Of a DNA stretch of 64,000 bases, positions 43,021 through 55,086 are shown piece after piece (positions within the stretch are counted from its first letter, which is position 1; every line of letters begins with the position of its first letter). The DNA comes from Misgurnus anguillicaudatus (lineage: Eukaryota > Chordata > Actinopteri > Cypriniformes > Cobitidae). Below the pieces are notes generated by a model. That model saw nothing but the letters and a program-made list of their open reading frames with translations, did not search any database and was not told where the DNA came from. The position numbers and the translations under genes were made by a program. The stretch is from assembly GCF_027580225.2 (NCBI RefSeq), contig NW_027395283.1:9801001-9865000 (forward strand). The letters are read 5' to 3'.

Positions 43021-44289
43021 ATGGACAGCTTGTTTTTAGTAATGCAATTATGTTTTTGGACTTTCTTTTTAGGACCTTGTAAAATGTTCTAACTTTAGGG
43101 CTTAACTGTAAATGTTTTGCAACCATAGATTGCACATGCAATGTCTTTGAAAGCATGTCTGTGCTATATATGTTGAATAAATGTTTAAAACTTGTATGGA
43201 TTATCTACACTTGCGTGACACAATGGGAGTGTTGTATGTTATACACACTGGAATGTGTATAGAAAAGAAAAATTCACACAGTATATAGCACACTGGTAAA
43301 TCATTGTTTTGACTAAATGGCCTACATTAGGACATTTCTGATGTTAGCTGGAGACCACCAGCTAAACCAGCAACATACCAGCATGGGAATTATGCTGGTC
43401 TATGCAGTTTTTTTCAGCAGGGAGATGATAGTGTTAGAATCAGGTTAAAACAGAAGGGCATGCAGACGATGATGATAACTAGGTTGCAAATAATATAAAA
43501 AAATGAAATGAACATCAATAAATACATCTGTATCAGTAAACTTGATTTAAAACAGTTACCAAAGGCACAATACAGTCAGTCGTTTAAATACTGCCACCTG
43601 CTGGTAGAAAGGGGTAACAGTTTGGTCCATACGGTGGAAACAACATTAAATATTAATTTAATTACATAATATAGCGCTAACAGTAACAACTCTGCACACA
43701 CAATAAGTTCTTTAGTACTGTATTGAACCAAACAATGCGCTCATTAAACGTGACGATGTGTACGTGGATAGGCACGATATTAAATCACTGTAATAAACTG
43801 TTGCTAACATATTTCTTTCGGTCCAGGTTTATATAAGCCTATTTATTTATTGATTTTTTTTTTCTTTTAACGTTACTCTGGTGTAACGTTATTGCTGCAT
43901 TATGACCGTTCTAATTAAAATCTTGGCTATTATTTTGATAGGCTGTATTTAATATAACTTCCGGGTCACGTGACCAACCTGTCTTTCTTTTAATGTAGAT
44001 CTTCAAACGGAGAAATGAAAAAAGGAATTTCCAAAAACCAAAATCGGACTGTTATTTGAATTTGGTTTAGTCGTTTTTCGTTTTTGGATTCAGAAACCAA
44101 AAGCGGAAGAACGGCTCTCTTTTTACCGGTTTTTGTTTTTTTGTTTGAAACGACAAACGAAAAACATGTGGTTTCTCGTTATTTCGTTTTTTGGTTTAAA
44201 CGAAAAAACAAACTATCAAAACGTACACGGACCAATGTAGTGCTTTTTGCGTACTATATAGTATGGTAGTAGGCGATTTCGGACGCAGC

Positions 44290-45720
44290 ATCTGGCTGCA
44301 GACTACGGGCGAGTGGAGCTCCACGGAAATGCGTCACCTAATCTTAACGCATAATAAAAGTAGTTAAAATAATCGGTTTTTTATTAAATGCTTGATAGAA
44401 CAGAAAAAGAAACAAACACAAATTGTCATCATTGTCATATAACAATAAAACAATATGCCAACAGTCTTTAAGTCCAGATTAAGTGCCAAGTCCTAAAATA
44501 CAGCCATTGTTCTAATATCTTTCAGGGTTTTAGAAAGTTCAATAGTGTCAAAATACATCTAATGTTTAAATCTTTAAAAAAAAGGGTTTGCACTTAGAAA
44601 ATGTAGATTTATGAATGTGATATTTGGCTAACAGAAACATAAGGTTTACAAAATATGATTTTTCCTTTCACATTCATGAAAACCAAAAATTATGTAGCTT
44701 ATGTTATGTGTATGTATGTACATTTAAATTTATGATAAACATAACATTTAATATAGTCACAAAGTCACACCAAAATGTCAGTGTTTGATAGTTAAAATAA
44801 TCATACTGAAGCAGTATACTAAGCTTTTATGGTTTTATGACACGAAGGAGCTGAATGCTTTTCCCCCAGCAATTTGCACTAGACATTTAAACATAGCAGT
44901 GGAATTAAAACCCGTATTTTGAGTGCCTCTGCCTTTTGTTCATGTTCGTTTTTAACTATACAGTTCAACTACCAATGTAACACTCCATAAATTTTATAAA
45001 GTAAACATTATGTTGTGATATTCAGATGTGAACATCAAATGAAACATTAAATAAATTTATATTAAAATGAAAACTATAAACAAATATAATTTAGAACTTA
45101 ATCAGAATTTTGCATTTAAAGCTAAATAACAACATGAGTCATCCCAGAGTTATGGATGTGACATTTGCAGTGAAAACTCAATAGAATGCAATCATTATCA
45201 ATACATTTAACAACCTTTTTAAAAGTTTTCTAAACATGATCATCTAATGTTAAGAGTCCAGACAACCGCTATCAGTCTATACTCAAATTTTCTATTTTAG
45301 ATGAGGGTAACATGTATGTGTTTTGGTTGAGACAAAAAAGGACACTGGTTTTGGGAGACAATACGCTGTAGGAATTCTATAAATTATAAGGCATAACTCA
45401 GGAGGAATAATACCCTCAAAAATGGAGAAGGGATGGATCTTCAAAGAACAAACTATATTTATTTAAATTTTTGTATGCACATTTATGAGGAATAAAAAGA
45501 TTTACAGACGTGACAATTATGACATTTTTTTTGAAAATATCAAAGTATGGGGGAAAATGCTTAAAACTTTTAACAGACATTGCATGGGTATTTAAACCAT
45601 GTATATATTGACATATGATAAGTTTAACATTTGCAAGGAATTGCTCATATACAAATCAGCTAAAGTGAAATAATGAAGAATCCACAATTTCCACAATTTT
45701 ACCAATTTTAATTGCTTTTG
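44290..45720. other. No gene recognised
   Basis: The first 50 bases (CTGGCTGCAGACTACGGGCG, GTGGAGCTCCAC) match the opposite strand at about 53.2 kb. The remainder is AT-rich with no repeats or exons I can name. Confidence 0.4.
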
Positions 45721-45739
45721 AGTAAATACAAAAACCATC

Positions 45740-45955
45740 TTATGCTATTTTAACAACATACATGAACTTTAAGTGACCACAAGTGTTAAAGTAAAGACAC
45801 ATTGTGCCTGCACAAACTATTCTGTCTATGAAGCAATCCCAGTAGCCAGGGTGGTCATCTGAGGAGTAAAACCCCAAAAGCACTCCACGTTGTTCATTTC
45901 CCCAGAAGCCAGCCCCATAGTCTTTGAAAACTTGCTGCACTGTAGGCGGCTGCAC
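45740..45955 (-). CDS. Possible exon of the F-box-like gene (Cys/Trp-rich segment)
   Basis: After an ATCATCTCTAG acceptor (ends 45956) the frame reads 'VQPPTVQQVFKDYGAGFWGN', 'EQRGVLLGFYSSDDHPGYWD', 'CFIDRIV...'. The RGxLLGFYSxxDxPGYxxxxC pattern resembles a segment that follows an F-box in some uncharacterised fish proteins, from memory. No clear donor is seen before the stop at 45740. It lies 2.4 kb downstream of the F-box exon, with a hAT between. Confidence 0.42.
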   Translation of the reverse strand: MQPPTVQQVFKDYGAGFWGNEQRGVLLGFYSSDDHPGYWDCFIDRIVCAGTMCLYFNTCGHLKFMYVVKIA

Positions 45956-46169
45956 CTAGAGATGATTTACGGTTTTCTGTACATTCTCCGGTGTCTCTTT
46001 GACAGTCTATTTCAATTCACTACACCTGTTTAGTATCAAAACACAATCATAACAGCACATTAAGTCACACAATTCAGACAATGAATTAACACATCTTTAA
46101 CAGTCAAAAATGTCATGTTATGGAAATGAAAGGAAGTGTGATTAACATAACCTAATTGTTATACCCACA

Positions 46170-48256
46170 CAGGGTGCGATTTGTGAAAAAAACAGAGGGG
46201 GGGATGTTTTCATAGGCGTCCATTTCGGCGACGGTGGGTACCCACCAGGCTTGTGCACAATTCAGAATTTCAGAATTGGCCTCCATTCAATTCATGAATT
46301 GGAATTTGAATTGAATTGACTCCGCCCTACAGGAAGTTGAATTGGAATTGGAATGACAGGAAGTGGAATTAAATTCATGGCAATTCAAAGAAATTCCACA
46401 GTCACACAACAGAAAGAATCTCACATACATTCAGTGTTAGGAAAGTAACTTTGGAAAATTGTTTGGCAACCATTTTAAATACTTGGTAAAATTAAAGCAT
46501 TCTGGGAAATTAAGTCATATTACATCGTGTTCCATAAAATTACAATTGCAAAAAATCAAACTTAATTATTTGTTATGTGACTAGAGTTTTTAAAATTAAT
46601 TGCTGGGGGAAAACATTTCCTGTTAATATAATCTGTACAAAGGAATATATTTATAGAATATGTAATGCAATCATATCTGACATATACTGAAAGCTTCATT
46701 TTTAACACTTCACTTACTGTATAATATGTATAAGAATTTATTTGAATTTCTATTGAATTGCAATTCTGCTTCCTTTAATTCAAATTCGAATTGTAATTCT
46801 GGATCCTGTTTTTGACACAAATTCAATTCAAATTCAAGAATTGAATTGGAATTTAGGAGTCATTCTCAATTCAATTCTGAATTCTGCACAAGCCTGGTAC
46901 CCACCATATTTCGTCATGAGTCATTTTGTACCCACCACTAGTTTTAACTTTTTTGATTGTTTTCAGTGGTTATTAAGAGCAATATGAGGGAGAAATTTGG
47001 TAATTATTGTCTACCTAAACAAAAATCCATTATAATATTATTATTTTTTAAAATATTTTTCTAATTTAAATATTTCTAATATTCAGAAATGCGCTCTCCG
47101 CTCACGAGCTCTGATCGGAACAAACCCGAACCTCACTGTCTGCTGAACTTGCGCAGAAACATAAAAATATAACCAGCTTTTTAAAATGGTTTTAAAACTA
47201 AACATTTTGACTATTTTAGCACAAATTATGAGCTTATTGACGGTTTTTATAATTCTTGACATAATGCGTCTCTGTCCACAGCACATTTCAAAACATTTTA
47301 ATTCATAAAAATAAATCATGAGAACATGAACTCATCACTGCATTTGCAGGAATTGTAAAATCTTTTTTCTTATTAACTCATGAAGCAGCCTAACGCAATA
47401 TTTTTACAATAGCTTTTTTTTCCCCACACATATGAACTGTGATCATGCACAACGAAAAAACACGCAATAATTAAATCTTGAATGGCAAAACTATATGGCA
47501 CAATGTAGTGTCAACTTAAACATAAATGTGAACAATGTATTGATTGCAAAGTTAAACCATTACAGTAGAAACCGTTTTAATGCTGCTTTTAAAGTAATAA
47601 CATTAACTTTACACCGCGATGCTTTACAGTGATTTACAGTGAAATTATAGAAAAGTCAGATGCATTATGTGTTAGTCACTTAGCCTCATTTGCGCAAACT
47701 GGACGCGCCCGCGCCTCGCTAAACGCCTCATCGGCATTTATCATGTGTGTAACTTCTGCCATTCTCAATGGTGTGACTGGGACACTAACTCTGCTTGTCA
47801 TCATAAACAGATAATCAGATTGTGATCTTTATTCCCGCTTTATTAATATGCGGCTGAATATGCTGCATTTCATCTTTTCGACACACAGCTCCATAACCAT
47901 CTCGCAAGTGTTGATAGGCTATTACTCGTGAGATGTAACCTGGTCTGTAACCAATCAGATAGCGCCGTGGGCGGGACATTGATCAAGTCTTCAGAGTGGT
48001 GAATACAGAGATGCTGCGCGGCAGCTGTATCAGAGCCAGCCAAAGTAGCGCATTTTAAAACAAAATTGACTTTAATCAAACCACGGATCCGTGATAAGTT
48101 TTGTGATCCGTCTCGCCACTAGTGTAGTAGCACTGATCACTTTGAGAGGGGGATACATTTATCCCCACCGGGGATAAAAATAATTAAGCAGAGGCAGGGA
48201 TACATTGACCAGAAAGGGGGAAATCCCACGCATCCCCCCCGGCAAATCGCACCCTG
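46170..48256. mobile_element. hAT element, 2.1 kb
   Basis: CAGGGTGCGATTTGTG and CAAATCGCACCCTG are inverted, with a perfect 8-bp duplication, TACCCACA (46162-46169, 48257-48264). GGGGGGGATG and CATCCCCCCC lie near the ends. It sits between the two F-box locus exons and hosts 46246-46896. Confidence 0.95.
46246..46896. mobile_element. hAT element (CAGGCTTGTGCA ends), 651 bp
   Basis: CAGGCTTGTGCACAATTCAG and CTGAATTCTGCACAAGCCTG are inverted, and the 8-bp duplication GTACCCAC is perfect (46238-46245, 46897-46904). The termini are built of AATTGAATT words. Confidence 0.95.
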
Positions 48257-48348
48257 TACCCACAAAAAACAAGATGGAGCAACCACACTTATTGAACTCA
48301 CTTTAAGGCCAGCTGAAGTGTTCCTCCTGCTGAAAATGCTCCTGGCTG

Positions 48349-48447
48349 TCAATGTTTGCTGAATCTCTGTCTTGTTAAAGCCAGCCGGATTGCAGAGCAG
48401 CCGTCTTCTAGAACAACAAAGACCCTCTGGAGAATATCATCTGGCAA
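48349..48447 (-). pseudogene. F-box-like exon
   Basis: After a CATATCTGCAG acceptor (ends 48448) the frame reads 'LPDDILQRVFVVLEDGCSAI' then 'RLALTRQRFSKH' and stops at TGA 48351-48349. LPDDILxRVF...LALTxxRF is the F-box pattern (Skp1 binding in SCF ubiquitin ligases). The stop right after the F-box and the damage upstream suggest a decayed gene; an alternative is a donor that I cannot see. Upstream coding sequence may lie at 48.54 and 52.73 kb. Confidence 0.5.
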
Positions 48448-48578
48448 CTGCAGATATGAAACATGATTTATTATAGAGACATTACAAGCAATTTTCATCA
48501 ACATTAAAGTGATTATAAACACATGCCTGCAAAATGTCAGTAGCCACTGCAACATCGTTTGCTGGGAGTGTAGGTACC

Positions 48579-51500
48579 CACACAGCAAAAGGACTCCGTG
48601 GCGGATCAGTCGCGGAGGTATCGCGGCTTCCGGAACGGACCCGGGTCGGCGTCCACTTGCGCGCAGTGACGGATCCGCAATGAAGGCGGATCGCGGACCC
48701 GCCGTGGCCTTGGGCTGCATACGCTCCGCATCCGTGGCGCAAATTCATTCATATATCTGTCACAGGGTGACTTAGGGCGGAACCGAAAATGGAGAGGAGA
48801 GGTTCCGCCCGGAGAGAATTTTTAAACGCACCCTTCACTTCCTGGTCTCCCGGGCAACGCAAATGAGGAAGGAACAAGCCACAGGTGCAGCACATTGAGG
48901 TAGCAGCTCTGATTGGAGGAAGAAGTAAGGACGGGCCACTTAAATGGAGCTGTAGCAGCACACAAGTGAAGAGAGTTGTTTCGGGCATGAGCTCCTTTTT
49001 ATTGCCTAGGGCAGACTGAACCACACGCCCCGTCCTTGGAAGAGCCGGAGGGCGCCGTTGATCCACAAGAGCGCTTATAGCGAGAGGAAAGAGTGCGGCA
49101 GCCAGGAAAGGCGAAAAGGACGGGGCTGTGAGTTAAAGGAGCACTGCACCACGAGGGTGCTTTTGTGTGCTTAGTGTGAGTTGAGGTGCGGAGCTGCGCT
49201 CGTCCGATACGCATTGGTGGCTGGTTATACTTTCTCTCTCTCTCTCTTGTAGTCTGCAGTAATCGCTGGAGTAATAGGAAACCCTACGGGTGGAAGAAAC
49301 ATCGGTATAAGTGACACATTTAGAGGAACAAAGGAGGAAGGAAACGTAACGGTTTTGCAACGTAAACAAAGGCGGACTGCTGTGAGTATTAACTCCTGTA
49401 TTAGAACGAAGTGGAAAACTAACCTGTGAATTTACCAAATACCTCCAGGAGGAGGAGGGCGGCCCTACCCCTGATCCAGCGTGGTAGGTGAGCCGCAGGA
49501 ACATTTTGTCTCAGCAGCCACAGCAGCAGGATTAAATATCCAGGCCGTATTGTCATCGCCCCCATCCAACCCAAGCGAAGTGGAGGACGTCGGACGTCTC
49601 TTATGTACACCTGTAGTGTGGTGGGTGAGTCCATGTATTTTTAAAACCTTTCACGTTGAAGTGGTGCTGTGTATTGCTGTGGGTTGCTGTGCAAGTGCTG
49701 TGTGTCTTGTCAGACGTAACCCACATCATCCATTTCATTGAGAAAGAGACGGAGAGGCTAACGGTCCTAGGGAGAACCATCTATCATACGCTGTGTGCGT
49801 TGAAGCGCTGTGTGAGGCCGTGTTGATACACTGCTGGTGGCTGTCTAACTCTCTCTCCCTCTCAAGTTGGATTAGTATACTGACGAAAGCATCCCGAACC
49901 TTAAAGGTTGACAAACACACGGAGTATTTGGAGAATTGAGACCAAGAGAAATCGGGAATTGAAACCGGCATTGTTGTGAGTACTAAGTGCAAGTTGTACA
50001 TGCCTTGTGTATCGTTCTAACTGTATGTTAGACTCTTCCAGGAGGAAGAGAACGGCCCTACCCCTATTATAGCGTGGTGGGCGAGCCGAGTGTACGTTTT
50101 TGCCGAAGCAGCCGCAACGACGACACCACTTTAGCTGGGCCGCATTATCCATCACCAGATCTCCCTGAAGTGAGGTACAGGAAGACGGGAGTCCTTTTTT
50201 GTGCACTGAGCGTGGTGGGTGAGTCTTTTGTGCTGTGAAAACCTTCAAGTTTTGACGTGGTGTTGTACATTGCTGTGGGTTCCTGTGGATTGCTGTATGT
50301 TTTGTCTGACAGACCCCCGCCTTCGCACACTTCGCTAGGGGAAGACCAAGAGGCTGCTGGCCTTAGCCTGATACAACTTTGCATATGTTGTAAGCGTTTT
50401 TCAGATATCAGAGAGTAGCGCGGTCCCACGGGACGATCCTTTCCCGCCTAGATATTTGGTGGGCGTGGCGAGTGACAACGAAGAGCTGGAGAAGCAGCAG
50501 CATTGTGAGTACGATTTGTGGCTATTACTAATCAATACTGTGAACTGTGCGGGTCTTATTGTTGCAGAGAGCGAGGTGAAGTGATCCTCATCGTCCCGTG
50601 GCCTCTACAAAGGGGCGCCCCTGTCCGGAGTTCGAACGCCTGACGGCAGCGAGGAAAGGGAAGCGCTCGGCCCGGTGAGACGTTGAGGTAGCCCACCCCC
50701 CTGCCACCGCACAGCCGTCGAGAGGGTTCGCCCCCGACGCCACGTAGGGACGACTTACTCCATCAGACGTTTCGCCCAAGCGGATACCTGTGGAGGGAAG
50801 AACAGAGAAAGTGAATAACCTGAGGAGAGATCGAAGAAGCCTGTACTTACGGTACGCTGTGTCCAGCCGAGAGGTGAGAGCCATTCAGAGCCAAATAACT
50901 GTGCCCTCTTGTGTTTCCAGCGTTGCCCGTGGAAAGAGAGAAAATGAGCGACCCAAAGAGGAACTGTGTGAAGCCCCGCCGGTGACAATAACGAGAGCCT
51001 GAAGAGGCCGTTATTAAGTTCCCTTTCCTCCCTCCCCTATTTATTATTTTAAGAAATTTAAATAAAATACATTTTAATTTTATGTTTACCTTGTGTGGCT
51101 GGTCATTGGGGTGGCTTTGGGAATCTCCTCGAGGTGGAAAAAGGGGCGTGACCTTATTTACATCTGGGTCCACCCCGACCTGTGACATATCCGCCGCGGA
51201 CCCGCAACTGACTCATTAAAAGTCTGAATTAAGCTCCGGGACAGATCCGCAACGGATGCAGACCGGAGCTACTGACTCCGGAGCGGTTCCGTTACGAATC
51301 CGCTCCGGAGCTTATTGCTATCAGGACCGGGTCTGTTTTGGACCCGTTTATGTCACTTTCAAATTCAAAATCCCTTCTTACTGTAGGATAAAATAGGATA
51401 AACTAAAGGATAAAACCAAAACTATCACTAGGCCTGGTCACTGCAGCAATATAGACCTTAAATCTGCATTGTCTTGTATTTTTAACCTAACAATATTGTA

Positions 51501-52715
51501 AATAGGCCAAACAGAAAAGTTTCACTAAAATTATATCAATTTAATGTACAAAAGTAATTACTACTTAATGAAAATATAAAATTGCCATTTACATTTATGG
51601 ACAGTTATAGCATATTCTGTTTTTGTTTAAAAATATTATTTTTGGGGTCAAAACCTAATTTAGTGCTTTATAGGCCCAGGTCAATGCAAACATAAAATAC
51701 TTGATCTATTAGGCTACAACTTCAATGAAATGCTGCACTATGCACAGCTAACACATCTGACAATGAATAACTGGAGAAAGACAAGTTGTACAACAAAAAT
51801 GTTTTTTTATTATTTAATCATTTCTCCCAGTCTCCTTGTTGCCCGATCTGTTGCCAGGTTGAACACAGCACCTGTAATCAAACAGACAGATATGGTATGT
51901 AGCATCCAAAGTCAAGTATGCTTATCATAATAACGCCACAGAATGAAGTAAAAGTACAGTTTTTTCACTAGAAATGTACTTGAGTAAATGTATCCATCAA
52001 AATCACTTTAAAAGTACTAGTTACCCAAAACTGTAACTGGAATTCGTTACACACCTCTGGTTAAATCACCCTGTTAACAGCCGCTCAAAATAACAGACGA
52101 GAAGATTGTCTTTACCAACCACACAGTCGCTCTGACTGACACCTGCATTCATTTAGTCACTGACTGACACCTGCATTCATTTAGTCACTGATTAGGTCAC
52201 ATGGCATCTTGCAGTGTGACCGTGAGTCTGAACCGAGTCAAACAATGAGTAAATTGCCAAAGATTAATTTTCATTATAAAGAAGATGGCAGATACACTAC
52301 ACCAAAATTGCCAACATGTAAACTTAATAATGCACAGCTAGGGCTAAACCATTATCCACGAGTGAACATGCTAAAGTTTTCCTAATATCAACGTCATTCC
52401 AATCATTAGTATGATTAAAAAACAATGTTTACTGGCACAATTATATCAATAAATCAATACTTACTCAAAAGAGGGTTCAGCTGAACCGTGTCCCAGCAAG
52501 AAAATCTCGATTGACAGGTGTGCATCGTTTAACCGTTCAGTAAAGGCGCGTCCGAGGATCCGACATGGGTCCGATCAGGATCCGCTGTTTGACAGTAGAA
52601 TTTACCGCGCTCGCGGAGGCGGAGCTGATCCTCTGCGCGGCTCCAAAACGAATGTGACAGTCACGCGGGTTTGGCGACTTGAACACGGATCCGCATAGGA
52701 GTCTCCTGCTGTGTG
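48579..52715. mobile_element. 4.1-kb DNA element with 6-bp GGTACC duplication
   Basis: CACACAGCA and TGCTGTGTG ends are flanked by GGTACC (48573-48578, 52716-52721). The terminal regions share AGGACTCC / GGAGTCTC and many GCGGATCCG words. An LTR-like element (48758-51187) is inserted within. Bases 51192-52715 have no gene; CTGTAACTGGAATTCGTTAC and CACACCTCTG (52034-52053) look like the end of a hAT-type fragment. Confidence 0.7.
48758..51187 (+). mobile_element. 2.43-kb LTR-like element (possible solo LTR)
   Basis: It begins TGTCACAGG and ends CCTGTGACA, the short TG..CA inverted repeat of an LTR, with TATC on both sides (48754-48757, 51188-51191). AATAAAATAC near 51062 could be its polyadenylation signal, followed by a GT-rich stretch. 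The body is GC-rich and has internal repeats: CCCTACCCCT then AGCGTGGTRGGYGAGCCG at about 49464 and 50057, and GTGGTGGGTGAGTC at about 49618 and 50212. The many overlapping open frames on both strands do not look coding. No gag or pol is present. The retroelement clade is unknown. Confidence 0.5.
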
Positions 52716-52779
52716 GGTACCATCAAAAACTGTCAAATATCTGCATCATGCTTTCCACATAACGTTACCTATAAAGGAG

Positions 52780-53690
52780 TGAGAAATTAAATGTGAAAAC
52801 AGACTCCTCGTATTACTTTTTACGTAAAACAACAAACGCAACACACACATATACAAAACGATCATGTACTTCAATTACTACTTTGTTTTAACACAATAAG
52901 CCACCAAACATAGGTTACGAATATGTTGTCATGATCAGCAAACGTTAACATTCGCGAGACATAAATTGTTCGTCAGAAAAAAATAAATATATAAAATGTT
53001 TATTCATTCGTTTGTGTTCTGCTTACATTGCAGGTTACAATAACGTCAGTTTCTCGGTGTATAAAGGTAAATTACCTGAATTAAAGTTCGAACTAAGAGC
53101 TCCCGGCGACGCCACCTTCATCTCATAAATTCAAGTGGAGGTGACGTATTTCCGCTTGCCCGCTAGTGGAGGTGACGTATTTCCGCTTGCCCGCTAGTGG
53201 AGGTCACGTGTTTCCTGTTTGAGAGTGGAGCTCCACTCGCCCATGGTCTGCAGCCAGACCCTCTTGCAGTTTCAGGACCACAGTTTTAGGACCCTCGTTT
53301 TTTTAACAGCGCCATCTAGCGAAACTGTAGCCTCTGGTGGTGCAGCAGATGCTACTCGAAAAAAGTGCCACCTATGCAGTATTTTCACCCAATTTAAACT
53401 TCTTTTAAAGTTTGAGATGTTTTTAAAGGTTTATTACACCAAAATACTGCTTTCTTTATTGAAATTAAATCTGGTTTTTAGGAATGTTAAGTAATTATTG
53501 GCTCTACGTTGCATTATTTAATAACTCATCGAGTAAGATAAACAAGGAATCGTGTACTTTAGCCTTTTTAGTCAATCACAAATTCAAGTACAAAGGGAAT
53601 ACACAAGGATGACTCTGGGTGTAGATTTAAAATGTGTGTATTTATAAAATTATATATTGCAACAGTTGAATTTGAACACACACAAAAAAT
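52780..53690. other. Intergenic; contains a block related to 40.9 and 44.3 kb
   Basis: GTGGAGGTGACGTATTTCCG is repeated in tandem (about 53129 and 53166). Bases 53220-53360 (GTGGAGCTCCACTCGCCCAT, CTGCAGCCAGACCC, CTGCAGTTTCAGG) are the inverted counterpart of the flanks of the fold-back. No gene seen. Confidence 0.45.
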
Positions 53691-53693
53691 TGT

Positions 53694-53974
53694 GTAACAC
53701 TTTACAATAAGGTTCATTAACTAACATGAACAAACCATAAGCAAAACATTTGTTACAGTATTTATTAACCTTAACCTTTATTAAGCTAAATAAAGCTTTT
53801 AATAGTTTTTTCATGTTAGTTCACAATTCATTAACTAACTATCAAGTATTACTAATTGTTGAAGTTAACATTAACAAATATTACTAAATGCTGAATAAGT
53901 GCAGTTTATTATTAGTCCATGCAACTAATGTAGTTAACTAATGCTAACTAATTAACCTTATTGTAAAGTGTTAC
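53694..53974. mobile_element. MITE (GTAACACTTTACAATAAGG)
   Basis: GTAACACTTTACAATAAGGT and its mirror ACCTTATTGTAAAGTGTTAC are nearly perfect. The 281 bp are rich in TTAGTTAA-type words and would fold into a hairpin. It is common in fish genomes. Confidence 0.9.
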
Positions 53975-54868
53975 CCAAATTTGTTCATGACATGAACAAC
54001 ATAAGAACTGCATGGACCACGTCTTCACTGACTCCTAAGTGAGAGAAAGATAAAGAAATGAATGAAACCAGGAACATTTAGTTGAACGTTCAACAACTCT
54101 TTAATTTTTGATTTCAAACTTTAAAGATCTTAGTCACCACAGAGCACACACATTATATACGGTATAAAATTATATCAATCTAATCTAGGTAATGTTCATA
54201 TTAGTATTGCATACTGTTCATAACAGGATCAAAGATTCTTGAAACATTCATGTCAATAAAGCACATCTGAGCAGATAAAAAATAATAATAGAGAGAGATA
54301 AATATAAATATTAAATATTTAAAGCACACATTGTGATGTATGCAGCAGCAACTGGATGCTGTCCCCTCTTTTTTCAATTGTTTGTCTATGATTCGATTAA
54401 ATTCCTCCACTTTACTGAAATAGTACATAAAGAACATAATCACTGATAAAAAAAATGCTGTTAAAAAGTGGTACACACACAACACAGTACAGTACAGTAC
54501 AGTACAGTACAGTCTACAGTACATGACACAATCTAACAAGTGGTATTTTAACAGTCAGTTATTATGATGGCCTACTGTTATGTCTGACTATAAAAATGTC
54601 ACATGTCTCAATCAACATTAAAACCACATCTTGAAGAGACATACTCATAACATGTATTGTGTGGTAACGTCAAAAAGGCTTTAACTGACTGTGAGCATGT
54701 GACAGTTAAAACATATTTATATTATTTTAACTATAAAAAAAGAGTAACTAACAAGGTTTTAAAACCAGCGTAATACAGTTTTCTTGTACTGTCATTAAGT
54801 CAACACAAGCTTTCATGCAACAGTTTAATTAAACGAATGTGCTAACAAGTCATTTACAGCATTATTCT
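53975..54868. other. No firm gene; (CAGTA)n and a weak exon candidate
   Basis: A (CAGTA)n array lies at 54485-54515. On the minus strand, after TACTATTTCAG (about 54414), 'KVEEFNRIIDKQLKKEGTAS' is an ordinary-looking frame but has no donor or partner. Confidence 0.3.
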
Positions 54869-54932
54869 ATGTAAAGCACGTTGAATGACCTCTGTGTATG
54901 AAATGTGCTACACAAATAAACGTGCCTTGCCA
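54869..54932 (+). mobile_element. L2-type LINE 3' tail fragment
   Basis: TGTAAAGCACGTTGAATGAC followed by GAAATGTGCTACACAAATAA is the terminal stem-loop and tail of L2-like LINEs. Nothing else of the element is present. Confidence 0.65.
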
Positions 54933-55022
54933 TATAACGTATGATGGATATGCATTCAAGACTATTTAGCAAATCACAATCACTTCGGCTATAATGTTCA
55001 AATAAAAATTGATTCACACTTG

Positions 55023-55086
55023 ATACTCACACACTGCTTGTCATCCATCTTTGTATACTCACACACTGCTTGTCATCCATCTTTGT
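55023..55086 (+). repeat. Exact 32-bp tandem duplication
   Basis: ATACTCACACACTGCTTGTC... occurs twice head to tail (55023-55054 and 55055-55086). Confidence 0.95.

Larger units (their letters stand above)
40954..44289. mobile_element. 3.3-kb fold-back element with 1.1-kb arms
   Basis: GCTGCGTCCGAAATCGCCTA (40954) and its mirror (ending 44289) bound two long inverted arms, 40954-42061 and 43105-44289, that match almost base for base. The about 1.04-kb centre holds an AACCACTGG-type MITE piece, a LINE-like C-terminus and a Tc1-like transposase tail. The related block at 53.2 kb (opposite strand) lacks the insertion, so the edges are real; ATC is repeated at both borders. The right arm holds a CAGC MITE (43345-43425), of which the left arm keeps only CATGCTGGTATGTTG. 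Confidence 0.88.
48536..52776 (-). pseudogene. Possible F-box locus exon split by a 4.1-kb insertion
   Basis: On the minus strand, CACTCCTTTATAG (about 52778) is followed by a frame 'VTLCGKHDADI', a TGA, then 'QFLMV' up to the insertion. On the other side it continues 'LPANDVAVATDILQ' to about 48536. The two parts join in one frame when the element and one GGTACC are removed. The single stop could be a CpG change. Low confidence, but the frame continuity is notable. Confidence 0.28.

Noticed and set aside
48349..51188. Cluster of overlapping open frames on both strands
   Set aside because: They come from GC-rich repeat sequence of the DNA and LTR-like elements; no domain motif appears in any of them except the F-box exon at 48349-48447.
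54201..54539. 112-codon minus-strand frame
   Set aside because: Much of it is translated (CAGTA)n microsatellite and AT-rich sequence; only a short stretch looks exon-like and it has no partner.
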